Assembly (NCBI RefSeq): GCF_039537965.1
Contig: NZ_BAABBM010000001.1
Span: 2,641,501 to 2,705,500, forward strand
DNA: 64,000 nucleotides
Direction of reading: 5' to 3'
Source: Sphingomonas limnosediminicola
GTDB taxonomy: Bacteria > Pseudomonadota > Alphaproteobacteria > Sphingomonadales > Sphingomonadaceae
The notes below the pieces were generated by a model that saw only the letters and a program-made list of their open reading frames with translations, had not been told where the DNA came from and did no database searches. Positions 19,631 to 28,604 of the stretch are shown here, in pieces. A program made the position numbers and the translations under genes. Each line of letters begins with the position of its first letter. Position 1 is the stretch's first letter.

Positions 19631-20952
19631 TTGGCGAGCGTCGCGACCTGCGACGCATGTGCGTTGTCGCGGCCGTAGATATCGTCGACGTAGCTGAGCT
19701 TCCCGTCATTCACCTGGGCGGTGACGTAAGTCATGTAGATCGGCACCGGCGTCGGCAGCAGGACATGCTGCTCCGGATCGCTCGTCGACGCGCTCTGCGG
19801 ATCGCGCCCGAGCAGCCAGCGACCGAGCCGCTCGGCATCCTCCAGCCGGACGCAGCCGTGGCTGAGGTTGCGATCGTCCTGCGCGAACAGGCCCTTTGAC
19901 GGCGTGTCGTGCAGGTAGATGTCGTCGGCGTTCGGGAAGCCGATCTTCAACTGGCCCATCGAATTCATTGGCCCTGGCAGCTGGCGCACGCGCACCTGTT
20001 CATCGCCCGCGGCGACCGCGCGCCAGTTGACCTTGGCCGGGTCTAGCAAAGTGTCGTCGCCGGCCGTCGCCGGCATCACCTGATATCCGCGAGTTTTCAG
20101 ATAGCCGACGCCTTGGTTGATGACATTGCGCGCAATGAGGTTTCGCACGAGCTCATCCGTGACGTGCCAATAGGGGTTGAGCGTCGCATAATAGATGGTG
20201 CTGGCCAGCATCGGCGTCTGAGTCGACGGATCGACCTTGCCGACGATGACCCTCATCGTGTCGACGATCTGCCCGTCCTCGATCATGTAGAGCTGCGCGC
20301 CGGCGGTATCGACCATCACGTAGCGCTTCTGGAACGGCATATCGCGGACCCGGTCAAGACTGGCGAGGACGCGCGGATCGGCCGGCGCGCCGGTCATCTG
20401 CATGTTCGACCAAGCGGCGTCGCGAAGGCGGGCGTAAATCGGGTTGACGGCCGAAACCTCGCGGATGTGAGCCGACAGCGAGGGGGCCGACGCGGCGCGG
20501 GAGAGGATCTGGCCCGGGGTCGACAAGTGCGGCTTCACCCAATTGTCGGCATAGGTCATGCCGGCCGGCGCACGCTGAAGCGCCTGAACGTACATGACCC
20601 AGGCGGTCGACAGCAGCCGCTCCGCATCAGCCGCGGCGGCCTGATCGCCGGTGCTGGCACGGGCAAGCAGGCCCTGCGCCTGGTTGGCAAGCGCTGGGCC
20701 GTTCGACAGGCCGTCGAGCGGCGCGCGCTGCAGGACCTGGAGGAATTCGGTTGCCGCCGAGCTTTGCGCGCCGGCCTTAAGCCACAAAGGCGCATTGCGG
20801 CGCTGGGCGTAGAAGCTGCTGACGACATCGGTCGTGGGAGCGGCAGACGCAACTACCGGCACCGCGACCCGGGGGGTCGCGGCAGCAAAAGCGGGGACAG
20901 GCGAGATCGCCAGCGCCGCAATCGCGGCACCGACCAGCATCCAATTTTTCAC
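19627..20952 (-). CDS. L,D-transpeptidase (YkuD), long form
   Basis: Exported enzyme of 441 residues from GTG 20952 (AAGG ribosome site 8 bases before it). A signal peptide (VGAAIAALAISPVPAFA) is followed by a peptidoglycan-binding-like helical region and a C-terminal YkuD domain with LHDTP and the intact catalytic block NLSHGCVRLED. Such enzymes make 3-3 crosslinks in peptidoglycan or attach proteins to it. It has a close paralogue at 40411-41721 in which SHGC is SNGC. A second, short transpeptidase lies just upstream. Confidence 0.93.
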   Translation of the reverse strand: MKNWMLVGAAIAALAISPVPAFAAATPRVAVPVVASAAPTTDVVSSFYAQRRNAPLWLKAGAQSSAATEFLQVLQRAPLDGLSNGPALANQAQGLLARASTGDQAAAADAERLLSTAWVMYVQALQRAPAGMTYADNWVKPHLSTPGQILSRAASAPSLSAHIREVSAVNPIYARLRDAAWSNMQMTGAPADPRVLASLDRVRDMPFQKRYVMVDTAGAQLYMIEDGQIVDTMRVIVGKVDPSTQTPMLASTIYYATLNPYWHVTDELVRNLIARNVINQGVGYLKTRGYQVMPATAGDDTLLDPAKVNWRAVAAGDEQVRVRQLPGPMNSMGQLKIGFPNADDIYLHDTPSKGLFAQDDRNLSHGCVRLEDAERLGRWLLGRDPQSASTSDPEQHVLLPTPVPIYMTYVTAQVNDGKLSYVDDIYGRDNAHASQVATLAN

Positions 20953-21134
20953 GGCGCTAAACCTTAAAAGTTCTTTTGCCGACACAACGCTGCAATGGGG
21001 TCAACGGTTCAAAAATAGCATTGAGAAACAAGGTGAATCTGAATTCGCCGGCATATTGTTCAAGACCGGGACTCTGCCGCCGCCCGATGGAACCGAATGG
21101 GCCGCGCCCTAGCGGAAGACGCGGCCCGATCGGC

Positions 21135-21689
21135 CTACGCGCCGATGTAAACCGGCGTGCCGACGTCGGTTACGGAATATAGTTTCTTGGCGAACGCGGC
21201 GGGGAGGCGGACGCAGCCATGGCTGGCGGGAACGCCCGGGTTGAAGCCAGCGTGAAGAGCGATGCCGTACTGGTCGATGCGCTGCATCCAGGGCATCGGC
21301 GCATTATCGTACTTCTTCGAACGGTACATCGGCTGCTTGGCGAGCACCGAAAAGATGCCGGTCGGCGTCGGCTTCTCATCCTTGCCGCTCGAGATGGTCG
21401 ATGCGGCAACCAGCGTGTCGCCACGATAGAGGTAGGCCATCTGGTCAGACAGGCTGACGACGACGCGCTGCGCGCCGGCGGATTCGGGAACGTAGCGCCA
21501 CAGGTACTGGCCGGGGCGAAGCGCTTTCGGGCCGAAGGCGTCCATCATGTCGATGCGCGCCTGCGACGCGGCGTCGCTCGCCTGCATCTTGGCTTCGTAG
21601 GTTTCCAGCGCATAAGCCGGGGTCGTAGCGACGGTAGTCGCAAGTACGCACGATCCCGTCAGCGCAAGCGCGAGGGCTAGCTGCTTCAT
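21135..21689 (-). CDS. L,D-transpeptidase (YkuD), short form
   Basis: 184 residues with a signal peptide (LALALALTGSCVLATTVATT) and a single YkuD domain: strand VVVSLSDQMAYLYRG, then HAGFNPGVPASHGCVRLP with the catalytic Cys. Likely a periplasmic peptidoglycan crosslinking or protein-anchoring enzyme. It is on the same strand as the long-form enzyme, about 180 bases upstream of it; the gap contains no other gene. Confidence 0.93.
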   Translation of the reverse strand: MKQLALALALTGSCVLATTVATTPAYALETYEAKMQASDAASQARIDMMDAFGPKALRPGQYLWRYVPESAGAQRVVVSLSDQMAYLYRGDTLVAASTISSGKDEKPTPTGIFSVLAKQPMYRSKKYDNAPMPWMQRIDQYGIALHAGFNPGVPASHGCVRLPAAFAKKLYSVTDVGTPVYIGA

Positions 21690-21812
21690 TTCACACCTGA
21701 ATTTTAATTGTTGACTTTTGCTGCGAGAATGCTCGGACCCTGAGTCGAGTTCCGTGCAAAACGTGCATGGCCCGCCTTGAGACGCGCCAAGGGGGACTGC
21801 TATGAGGCGCGG

Positions 21813-22019
21813 ATGAAGCCCCGGCTTTCCCCAGCAATCGCGGCCATTGCGGCCGGAACCGGCGCTTTCCTGCTGCTCAAATGGCTGCGCCCGAATCCGG
21901 AATCCGCGACCGCGCCGAGACCGCCGTTGCGCGACGATCTCGTCGAGGAAGCGGACGAAGAGTCTTTCCCCGCAAGCGACCCGCCGTCATGGACGATGGG
22001 AGAGGACGAACCGCTCTAA
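21813..22019 (+). CDS. small membrane-anchored protein with SFPASDPPSW motif
   Basis: 68 residues. One N-terminal hydrophobic segment (AIAAIAAGTGAFLLLKWL) is followed by an acidic tail ending ADEESFPASDPPSWTMG. The ESFPASDPPSW motif recurs at the end of many small alphaproteobacterial proteins of unknown function. The ATG at 21813 was preferred over 21777 because the membrane helix then starts near the N-terminus. It converges on the GNAT gene 18 bases away. Confidence 0.65.
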   Translation: MKPRLSPAIAAIAAGTGAFLLLKWLRPNPESATAPRPPLRDDLVEEADEESFPASDPPSWTMGEDEPL

Positions 22020-22036
22020 AGCCCCAGTCGCTCGCG

Positions 22037-22336
22037 CTATTGCTCGTCGAGCAGGTCCTGCGTTTCCGGGTGATCCCGCATGTAGGCGGCGAAGAAGGGG
22101 CAGATCGGCACGACCTTTAAGCCCCGGTCGCGCGCTGCGCCGAGGCCGAAGCGTATCAAGGCCGAACCGACGCCCTGGCCTTCGTGCGCGTGCGGCACCT
22201 CCGTGTGCGTGAAGATGATCTTGCCGGGCACGAGCTTGTATTCGGCGATGCCTAAACTGCCGTCGCCAAGATCGGCCTCGAAGCGATGGCGGTCGGGATT
22301 GTCGCGGATGGCGTACTGGCGTTGCGGCGAGGTCAT
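22037..22336 (-). CDS. GNAT-type N-acetyltransferase, YidJ/NATD1-like
   Basis: 99 residues from ATG 22336. Small GNAT fold: acidic substrate strand (RHRFEADLGDGSLGIAEYKL), acetyl-CoA loop HAHEGQGVGSALIRFGL and the closing CPFFAAYMRDHPE motif typical of the COG2388/NATD1 group. Substrate unknown. It starts about 90 bases from the divergent TPR gene. Confidence 0.85.
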   Translation of the reverse strand: MTSPQRQYAIRDNPDRHRFEADLGDGSLGIAEYKLVPGKIIFTHTEVPHAHEGQGVGSALIRFGLGAARDRGLKVVPICPFFAAYMRDHPETQDLLDEQ

Positions 22337-22425
22337 TCCCGGGGTGTAGCGGCGGCCTCTGGGTCGCACCAGCTTGGAGCGAAACGGCTGTTGGCGTAAT
22401 CTGCGGCAATCGCAGGAGATCGCCG

Positions 22426-24111
22426 ATGCGCAAAGCCGTTCTCGCGTACCTGTTGTCCGCCATGTCGCTCGCCATGCCTCAAGGCGTCCTGGCGCAAAGC
22501 CACGATACCCACGCGCCGCCGCCTCCCGAGACGCTCGCCGGATGGGCGAAGGGAGCGAAGCTCTATGACGGGCTCGGCACTTTCCATCGCAAGGTGACGA
22601 CGCGCTCGAAGTTGGCGCAGCGCTATTTCGACCAGGGCATGCGCTTCATCTGGGCGTTCAACCATGACGAGGCGACGCGGTCCTTCGCCAAGGCGGCGGA
22701 AATCGATCCTCGCTGCGCCAGTTGCTACTGGGGCGTCGCGCTGACGCTCGGCCCGAATTACAACATGCCGATGATGAGCTCCGCCCGGGCCAGGATCGGG
22801 CTGGAAGCGCTGCGCAAGGCACGGGTGAACGAGAGGCGAGCGACGCCGGTAGAGCGGGCGCTCATCGCAGCGGTGGCGCTGCGCTATGCCGGCGCGGAGC
22901 AAGTCGATCCGTCCAACAGCGGGCCTCTGCTGAAGAACTATGTCGACGCGATGCGGAAGGTCGCGGCGCGATATCCGAACGATCTCGACGTGCAGACGAT
23001 GTACGCCGAAGGGCTGATGAACACGAACCCGTGGAAGCTGTGGAAGGCCGACGGCACGCAGAATCCGGGGACGCAACAGATCCTCGATGCGCTGCAGAAG
23101 GTGCTGAAGCGTGACCCGAAGCACCCCGGTGCCAACCATTATTACATCCACGCGGTAGAGGCGTCGCAGCACCCGGAACAGGCACTGGCATCGGCGGAGG
23201 TGCTGACCGGCATGATGCCCTCGGCCGGGCATCTAGAACATATGCCGGCCCACATTATGCAGCGCGTCGGCCGCTACGAGCAAGCGGCGGAGGCCAATCG
23301 GAAGGGCGCGGCCGCCGACCTCGCCTATATCAAGGAAACGGCGCCGCCCGATTATTATCCGATGTACCTCATTCACAACTTCCAGTTCCTCGCCGCGTCG
23401 GCTGGGATGGAAGGCCGTCGGGCCGAGACGATCGAGGCGTTGCGGACGGCGCGGCAGCACATGCCCGACGCCATGCTGATGGCGATGCCCGGCCTCGATT
23501 GGGGCGCGGGCTTCATCTACGACGGCTACACGAAGTTCGGCATGTGGGACGAGATGCTCGCCGAGCCCGCGCCAAGCGCACGGCTGACCGGCGCGACTAT
23601 CCACTATTTGCAGGCTAGGGCGGAGGCGCTGGCGGCGAAAGGGCGGCTCGACGAAGCCGCCGGAGAATTGGCGAAGGCCGACAAGCTGATAGCCGCAGTC
23701 CCCGCGGACGCGACGCAGGGCAACAATGCCGCGAAGCCACTCTACGAAATCGGGCAGCTCAAGGCACGGGCGCGGTTGGCGGCCGCCGGCGGTAGGCGAC
23801 ACGAGGCGATTGCGCTGCTGACGCAAGCCGTCAGTCAGGAAGACAAGCTCGCCTATAACGAGCCCAACGACATCATTTTCCCGACCCGGCCAATGCTCGG
23901 GAACGCGCTGATGGCGGCGGGCAAGGCGGCCGAAGCGGAAGCGGTGTTCCGCGACGACCTCAAGCGTCACCCGAACAATGGCTGGGCCTATCTCGGCCTG
24001 AGCCAGGCGCTCGCCGCGCAGAATGAGGGCGCCGAGGCCGCCGAAGCGCGCGTGCAGTTCGAGAAAGCGTGGGGCAAGGCCGACGTGAAGCTGGCGACCG
24101 CGGCGTTCTAG
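22426..24111 (+). CDS. exported tetratricopeptide-repeat protein
   Basis: 561 residues with a clear signal peptide (VLAYLLSAMSLAMPQGVLAQ). The mature protein is helical repeats throughout: FDQGMRFIWAFNHDEATRSF and the following CCYWG-like segment near the start, an AGHLEHMPAHIMQRVGRY block mid-protein, and canonical TPR units toward the C-terminus (PNNGWAYLGLSQALAAQ). Likely a periplasmic scaffold or sensor protein. No enzyme motif seen and no operon partner. Confidence 0.85.
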   Translation: MRKAVLAYLLSAMSLAMPQGVLAQSHDTHAPPPPETLAGWAKGAKLYDGLGTFHRKVTTRSKLAQRYFDQGMRFIWAFNHDEATRSFAKAAEIDPRCASCYWGVALTLGPNYNMPMMSSARARIGLEALRKARVNERRATPVERALIAAVALRYAGAEQVDPSNSGPLLKNYVDAMRKVAARYPNDLDVQTMYAEGLMNTNPWKLWKADGTQNPGTQQILDALQKVLKRDPKHPGANHYYIHAVEASQHPEQALASAEVLTGMMPSAGHLEHMPAHIMQRVGRYEQAAEANRKGAAADLAYIKETAPPDYYPMYLIHNFQFLAASAGMEGRRAETIEALRTARQHMPDAMLMAMPGLDWGAGFIYDGYTKFGMWDEMLAEPAPSARLTGATIHYLQARAEALAAKGRLDEAAGELAKADKLIAAVPADATQGNNAAKPLYEIGQLKARARLAAAGGRRHEAIALLTQAVSQEDKLAYNEPNDIIFPTRPMLGNALMAAGKAAEAEAVFRDDLKRHPNNGWAYLGLSQALAAQNEGAEAAEARVQFEKAWGKADVKLATAAF

Positions 24112-24798
24112 TCATCCAGGGAATCGGTCAAGGCGAGCGCGTCGCGCGCTCCCGCAGAGGACGCCATTTTGTCGAAGATGCACCTATTATCTGCGGGAGC
24201 ATGCGATCGAAGCTGTTGCGCGTTGTCGGCGAGCGATCCACGTAGGAGGAGCGCTAGAACACCGGGAGCCGTGCAGCCGTCGCCCGGGACTGCGGCCCTC
24301 TCCGTGATTGCGGGATCGGCAGCCACACGCCCGACCCCTGGCGCATGAGCGCTTGGTCGGCGTCATCCGTGAACCAGCTAAGGTTTCGCGGTTCGCTGGC
24401 AAGCTTCGCTGACGTCCCGCTTTGAGATTGCCGAGGAAGGTCCTGACAGCCAGTTGATGAAGTTGGAGTTGCGGGGGCAGCCGCACCCTGCAGTACAGCG
24501 AGCTTGTCGCCAAGTGCGCCGGGTTGCGACAGGGATTCTCTCACCAGCTCGTGCCAGTCGCACAGCTTCGCTGGTGAGTGATCGTCTTCGGAAGCTTGGC
24601 GGAAAGCGGGAGCCGTCGGGTACGGTGTCCCGCAACCGCTCCTAGGTCGAAAGGCAATGAGGCCGGCGGAAAGAGCTGTTGATCTCCGCCACCGCCAAGC
24701 GCGCCGCGTGGTGTTGCAGTCTGGTGCCTTAGGACGGAACCTGGTTCGCGATCCGCCCTGGGATGCTCCAGGCGGCGGTCCCGCTTTCACGGGCAGAG
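24112..24798. other. 687-base stretch without a supported gene
   Basis: Between the TPR gene and the end of uvrD. Open frames on both strands have arginine-, serine- and proline-rich composition typical of shadow frames, no ribosome sites and no motif. The part beside uvrD (24755-24800) has GC-rich inverted repeats that may end the uvrD transcript. Short repeated words such as AGCGAAGCT occur on the minus strand. It may be a decayed gene or untranslated RNA; I cannot decide. Confidence 0.4.
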
Positions 24799-27180
24799 TC
24801 ACCCAGCGCTGACGAAGCTGTCGAGGACCTTCTTCCGGCCAGCATGCTCGAAGTCGATTTCCAATTTGTTGCCTTCGATCGCGGCGATGATGCCGTAGCC
24901 GAACTTGCCGTGGAACACGCGCTGGCCGAGCTCGAGATCGGTGCGGCCTTGGTTACCTAGTGACACCGCCGAGGCGCGCGCTTCGATGATGCGCTGCGGC
25001 TCGGGATTGAAGTTCCCGCGGCTGGCGCGTTGCCAGCCGGGGCCCCGGGTGCTGGCGCGCATGGTCTGGGCGGGGCCGAGGTGGGCGAAGGGATCGGCGC
25101 GTTCGGACCATTGCGCGCGCCACAGGCTCTCGCCGCCTGACATTGTCGTCTCTTCCTCGATATGCGGCTTGGGCAGCTCCGCCAGGAAGCGGCTGGGGAT
25201 GCTGCTTGTCCACTGGCCGTAGATGCGGCGATTGGCGGCATGGAAGATGGTCGCGCGGCGGCGGGCGCGGGTAATCGCGACATAGGCAAGGCGGCGCTCT
25301 TCCTCGAGGCTGGCGAGGCCGCCCTCATCGAGCGCTCGCTGCGACGGGAACACGCCTTCTTCCCAGCCGGCGAGATAGACGATGTCGAACTCCAGTCCCT
25401 TGGCGGCGTGGATGGTCATGATCGTCACGCGATCGCCCTGCCGCGCTTCGTCATTGTCCATGACGAGGCTGACGTGCTCGAGGAATGCCTGGAGCGTCTC
25501 ATATTCTTCCATCGCGCGCGTGAGTTCGGCGAGGTTTTCGAGGCGGCCGGCACTTTCGGCCGAGCGGTCGGCTTGGAGCATGGCGGTGTAGCCGCTCTCG
25601 TCGAGCAGGATCCGCGCGAGCTCGGGATGTGACAGGGTGGTCGCCATCTCGCGCCAGCGGGCAATGTCGGCGACGAAGTTGGTGAGGCTGCGGCGGGCCT
25701 GCGGGGTCAGCTCGTCGGTCCCGACGATCGACGCGGCGGCGATGAGCAGTGGCTGCTGCGTCGCGCGGGCGTGGCGGTGGATGGCGGCGATCGCCTTGTC
25801 GCCGAGGCCCCGTTTGGGCGTGTTGACGATGCGTTCGAAGGCGAGGTCGTCGGCGGGCTGCGTGACGAGGCGGAGATAGGCGATGGCATCGCGGATCTCG
25901 GCGCGCTCATAGAAGCGGAAGCCGCCGATGATCTGATAATTGAGACCGATCCCGATAAATCGCTCTTCGAACTCGCGCGTCTGGAACTGCGCGCGGACAA
26001 GGATGGCGACGTCGTCGAGCGAGCCGCCACGGATCTGGTGGGATTCGATTTCCTCGCCGACGCGGCGCGCTTCCTCCGGCCCGTCCCACACGCCGATAAC
26101 GCGCACCTTCTCGCCATCGCCCGCGTCAGTCCAAAGCGACTTGCCCAGGCGGCCGGCATTGTGCGCGATCAGGCCGTCGGCAGCAGACAGGATGTGCGAC
26201 GTCGAGCGGTAATTCTGCTCCAGCCGGATGATTTTCGCGCCCGGAAAGTCCTTCTCGAAGCGGAGGATGTTAGCGACCTCCGCCCCGCGCCAGGAATAGA
26301 TCGACTGGTCGTCGTCGCCGACGCAGCAGACGTTGCGGCGCGGCTCGGCAAGCAGGCGCAGCCACTCGTACTGGCCGCTGTTGGTGTCCTGATATTCGTC
26401 GACGAGAAGATAGCGGAATCGGTCGCGATAGTCCTCGAGCACGTCGGCATGCGTGCGGAAGATCACCAGCATGTGGAGCAAGAGGTCTCCGAAATCGCAG
26501 GCGTTTAGCGTGCGCAGCCGCTCTTGATATTGCGCGTAAAGCTCGGCGCCGCGGCCAGCGGCGAATGCCTCGGACTCGCCCGCGTCGACCTGCTTCGGCG
26601 TCCAGCCGCGATTCTTCCAGCGGTCGATTAGGGAAGCGAGTTGCCGCGTCGGCCAGCGCTTCTCGTCGAGGTCGGCGGCCTGGATCAGTTGCTTGAGCAC
26701 ACGAAGCTGGTCGTCGGTGTCGAGGATGGTGAAATTGGAATGCAAGCCCACCAGCTCCGCATTCATGCGCAGCATCTTCGCCGCGACCGAGTGAAAGGTG
26801 CCGAGCCAGGGCATGCCTTCAAGCGCACCGCCCGACAGCTTGCCGACCCGCTCGCGCATCTCGCGCGCGGCCTTGTTGGTGAAGGTCACGGCGAGGATCT
26901 GGCTCGGCCAAGCCAGCCTCGTCGCGATGATGTGGGCGAGCCGCGCGGTCAGCGCCGCGGTCTTGCCCGTGCCGGCGCCGGCAAGCACGAGCACCGGTCC
27001 CTCAGTCGACAGGACGGCGTCCCGCTGGGGCGGGTTCAAGCCCTGCAGATAGCCGGGCTCGGCAGTTGGAACAGGCGATTCAGGCACGGGTCCGAGGTAG
27101 GGAAAGGAGAACGGATCGGCAACCTGATGGGCGATTCCAAAAGGGTTCCGACTGTTGTTCCCGATATCCCCGTTATCCAC
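24799..27180 (-). CDS. uvrD: UvrD/PcrA-family DNA helicase
   Basis: Superfamily-1 3'-5' DNA helicase, 793 residues, for nucleotide-excision and mismatch repair. Walker A GAGTGKTAAL near residue 68, motif II VDEYQDTN, motif III DDDQSIYSWRGAE, motif IV/V VTIMTIHAAKGLEFD and motif VI VAITRARR are present, and the C-terminal Tudor-like segment (LGQRVFHGKFGYGIIAAIEG) is retained. The start used is GTG 27180, which lies within a perfect DnaA box; the N-terminal 40 residues are poorly conserved in character, so a later start is possible. Confidence 0.93.
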   Translation of the reverse strand: MDNGDIGNNSRNPFGIAHQVADPFSFPYLGPVPESPVPTAEPGYLQGLNPPQRDAVLSTEGPVLVLAGAGTGKTAALTARLAHIIATRLAWPSQILAVTFTNKAAREMRERVGKLSGGALEGMPWLGTFHSVAAKMLRMNAELVGLHSNFTILDTDDQLRVLKQLIQAADLDEKRWPTRQLASLIDRWKNRGWTPKQVDAGESEAFAAGRGAELYAQYQERLRTLNACDFGDLLLHMLVIFRTHADVLEDYRDRFRYLLVDEYQDTNSGQYEWLRLLAEPRRNVCCVGDDDQSIYSWRGAEVANILRFEKDFPGAKIIRLEQNYRSTSHILSAADGLIAHNAGRLGKSLWTDAGDGEKVRVIGVWDGPEEARRVGEEIESHQIRGGSLDDVAILVRAQFQTREFEERFIGIGLNYQIIGGFRFYERAEIRDAIAYLRLVTQPADDLAFERIVNTPKRGLGDKAIAAIHRHARATQQPLLIAAASIVGTDELTPQARRSLTNFVADIARWREMATTLSHPELARILLDESGYTAMLQADRSAESAGRLENLAELTRAMEEYETLQAFLEHVSLVMDNDEARQGDRVTIMTIHAAKGLEFDIVYLAGWEEGVFPSQRALDEGGLASLEEERRLAYVAITRARRRATIFHAANRRIYGQWTSSIPSRFLAELPKPHIEEETTMSGGESLWRAQWSERADPFAHLGPAQTMRASTRGPGWQRASRGNFNPEPQRIIEARASAVSLGNQGRTDLELGQRVFHGKFGYGIIAAIEGNKLEIDFEHAGRKKVLDSFVSAG

Positions 27181-27181
27181 A
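27173..27181 (+). promoter_or_regulatory. consensus DnaA box
   Basis: TTATCCACA, the perfect consensus DnaA-binding nonamer, overlaps the annotated GTG start of uvrD. A single box has a fair chance of occurring at random in 64 kb, so a role is not established. Confidence 0.35.
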
Positions 27182-27383
27182 GTCTAATTACCAAAAATTT
27201 CGCTTTTGCGACTCGGGGCGAAGGTGCATGGTCTTCAAGTGATCGGGGCGGAAGTCCCAGTCTCCCCGGAAAGGCCGGCAACGGCAGCGAAGGGCGAGGA
27301 AGGGGCAGAAGAACCGATCTCCGCCGACAGGCAATTGAGCGAGACCTTTGGGTTTTTCTCGGGGCCAGTCGGGAAGAGGCGCC

Positions 27384-27750
27384 GGAAGAGATGATCTTCC
27401 TGTCGTGCGACGCGGCTCCCGGAATTCTTCGGAATTCAGGTGAGCAAAGCGGGACACGAGAGAGGTCATCCCAAGAAGGGCCGCGGAAAATCGGACGGCT
27501 TTCGACGGAAACTTCGGTTTCCAGAATGGCCGGACAGCGAAAGACAAGCGAACCCTCGGGAAGCGCAGTCAAGTAGAGGTCAGGCTCCTCTTCGGAGGGA
27601 GCGGTTCGATAGGAAGCGACGCCTGAGCTGGTGAGCCAGGATCGAGAAGCGGGGTTTCAAGCCGATTTATCGGGGCGGGACCAAGGTAGATCGAACACCG
27701 GCAGATCCTTCGCTCGGCGCAGTGGGGGCTGGCAGCAATGCCGGCCCCCA
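27384..27750 (+). ncRNA. candidate structured non-coding RNA of unknown family
   Basis: A gene-free, purine-rich region holds successive hairpins on the plus strand: 27384-27400 (6 bp), 27422-27437 (6 bp, UUCG loop), 27507-27522 (6 bp, UUCG), 27584-27602 (7 bp with one bulge, UUCG), 27662-27673 and the 11-bp stem at 27724-27749. All three UUCG loops are closed by C-G, the exceptionally stable form. A 7-bp long-range helix can join 27604-27610 to 27690-27696. Conserved words of RNase P, tmRNA, 6S and SRP RNA were looked for and not found. The 5' end is unknown. It runs divergently from uvrD. Confidence 0.5.
27724..27749 (+). terminator. 11-bp GNRA-capped stem at the end of the candidate RNA
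   Basis: Positions 27724-27734 pair with 27739-27749 (one G-T wobble) around a GCAA tetraloop, followed by ATTTCCTT. The stem is terminator-like, but the T-run is weak, so it may instead be the closing stem of the RNA. Confidence 0.55.
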
Positions 27751-28054
27751 TTTCCTTGTGGGGCATGCCGCGGGTTGGGTGCATCTTGCTCCTCAGGCAG
27801 TCAGCCGTCGAGCATACAGACCGTTACGTGACGGGCTCATGTTCCATACGGAATAGCTCAATCGACTTGATGTGGACCGACGGCTGCATGTGGCCGCGCG
27901 GTCGAAAGATCGCCTTGCCGAAACAACGGCCTGCAAAGACTGCGGTAAATTCTGATGCGAGATCCGAACGGATACGAACCAGCCAATGCGCGTTTGGGGG
28001 AGCAGGTGGCGGCGGCAATCAGGTCGCCGGAGTGGCGGGCTGATGAGGTGAAAC

Positions 28055-28588
28055 GTGCTTCGCATGATCGCTGCCCTTGGCCTGGCTTCGGCCGCCACAA
28101 TCGCAACTGCTGCAACGACCAACATCGCCGCGCTCGATTCCGCGGCGCCGTGGTGGGAAAAGGTGACGGTCACCATCAGCGGTGACGGTCAGCCGCAGGC
28201 CTGCCAGTTCGAATCCAGCATCAAGGCAACGCAGCCGTGCGATGTGGTCGCCAGCCCGGCTGCAGTCGCCAAGGCGGCGTCTGGTCCCAAGGACAGCTAC
28301 ACCCGGATCACGTTCGAACGACGCTTCAGCCCGAACACGCCCGACCCCACCGGCCTGCCGACCGGCGACACGCTTCTAGGCCAGCAGGTCATGGCACTGG
28401 CGATCGGCGCCAAAGGTACAGTCGACAATTGCGAGATCGTGTCTGCCTCGGGCGATATGCGGCCCGAATATGGCTGCAAGGAAGCGTCGGCCGAGAAGTT
28501 CCACGCCAGCGCGCAAACGGGCGCCGCGACAGCGAAGAAGGCCTATATGACGATCCTCGTCTACGGCCATTCCGAGCACGTCGTCTGA
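28055..28588 (+). CDS. hypothetical exported protein, TonB-C-like fragment
   Basis: 177 residues. A signal peptide (MIAALGLASAATIATA) is followed by a mature domain with four cysteines. The stretch GAKGTVDNCEIVSASGDMRPEYGC recalls, over its first part, the C-terminal TonB-like domains in which G-x-V-x-x-C-x-V is followed by a second cysteine. It may be a periplasmic protein stabilised by disulfides. GTG 28055 has a GAGG ribosome site; ATG 28064 is the alternative. It is convergent with the cupredoxin gene. Confidence 0.65.
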   Translation: MLRMIAALGLASAATIATAATTNIAALDSAAPWWEKVTVTISGDGQPQACQFESSIKATQPCDVVASPAAVAKAASGPKDSYTRITFERRFSPNTPDPTGLPTGDTLLGQQVMALAIGAKGTVDNCEIVSASGDMRPEYGCKEASAEKFHASAQTGAATAKKAYMTILVYGHSEHVV

Positions 28589-28604
28589 CGCAGTTCTAGC
28601 GGGT

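Noticed and set aside
24254..24802. 182-residue minus-strand frame after uvrD
   Set aside because: No start signal, mixed composition, and the frame overlaps likely terminator repeats of uvrD.
27211..27330. Possible tmRNA start near 27211 (AAGGTGCATG also occurs in tmRNA)
   Set aside because: No tag-peptide frame of the ANDN type and no acceptor/T-arm pairing was found on either strand.
26641..27576. 311-residue plus-strand frame across the start of uvrD and the RNA region
   Set aside because: Crosses a certain gene in antisense and the hairpin-rich region; composition is noise-like.
27440..27634. 64-residue basic frame inside the RNA candidate (GTG start)
   Set aside because: Its codons are fully constrained by the UUCG hairpins and it lacks a ribosome site; a dual role is possible but not supported.
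27384..27750. RNase P RNA as an explanation for the hairpin-rich region
   Set aside because: The conserved P4 words (GAGGAAAGTCC and ACAGAAA types) are absent.
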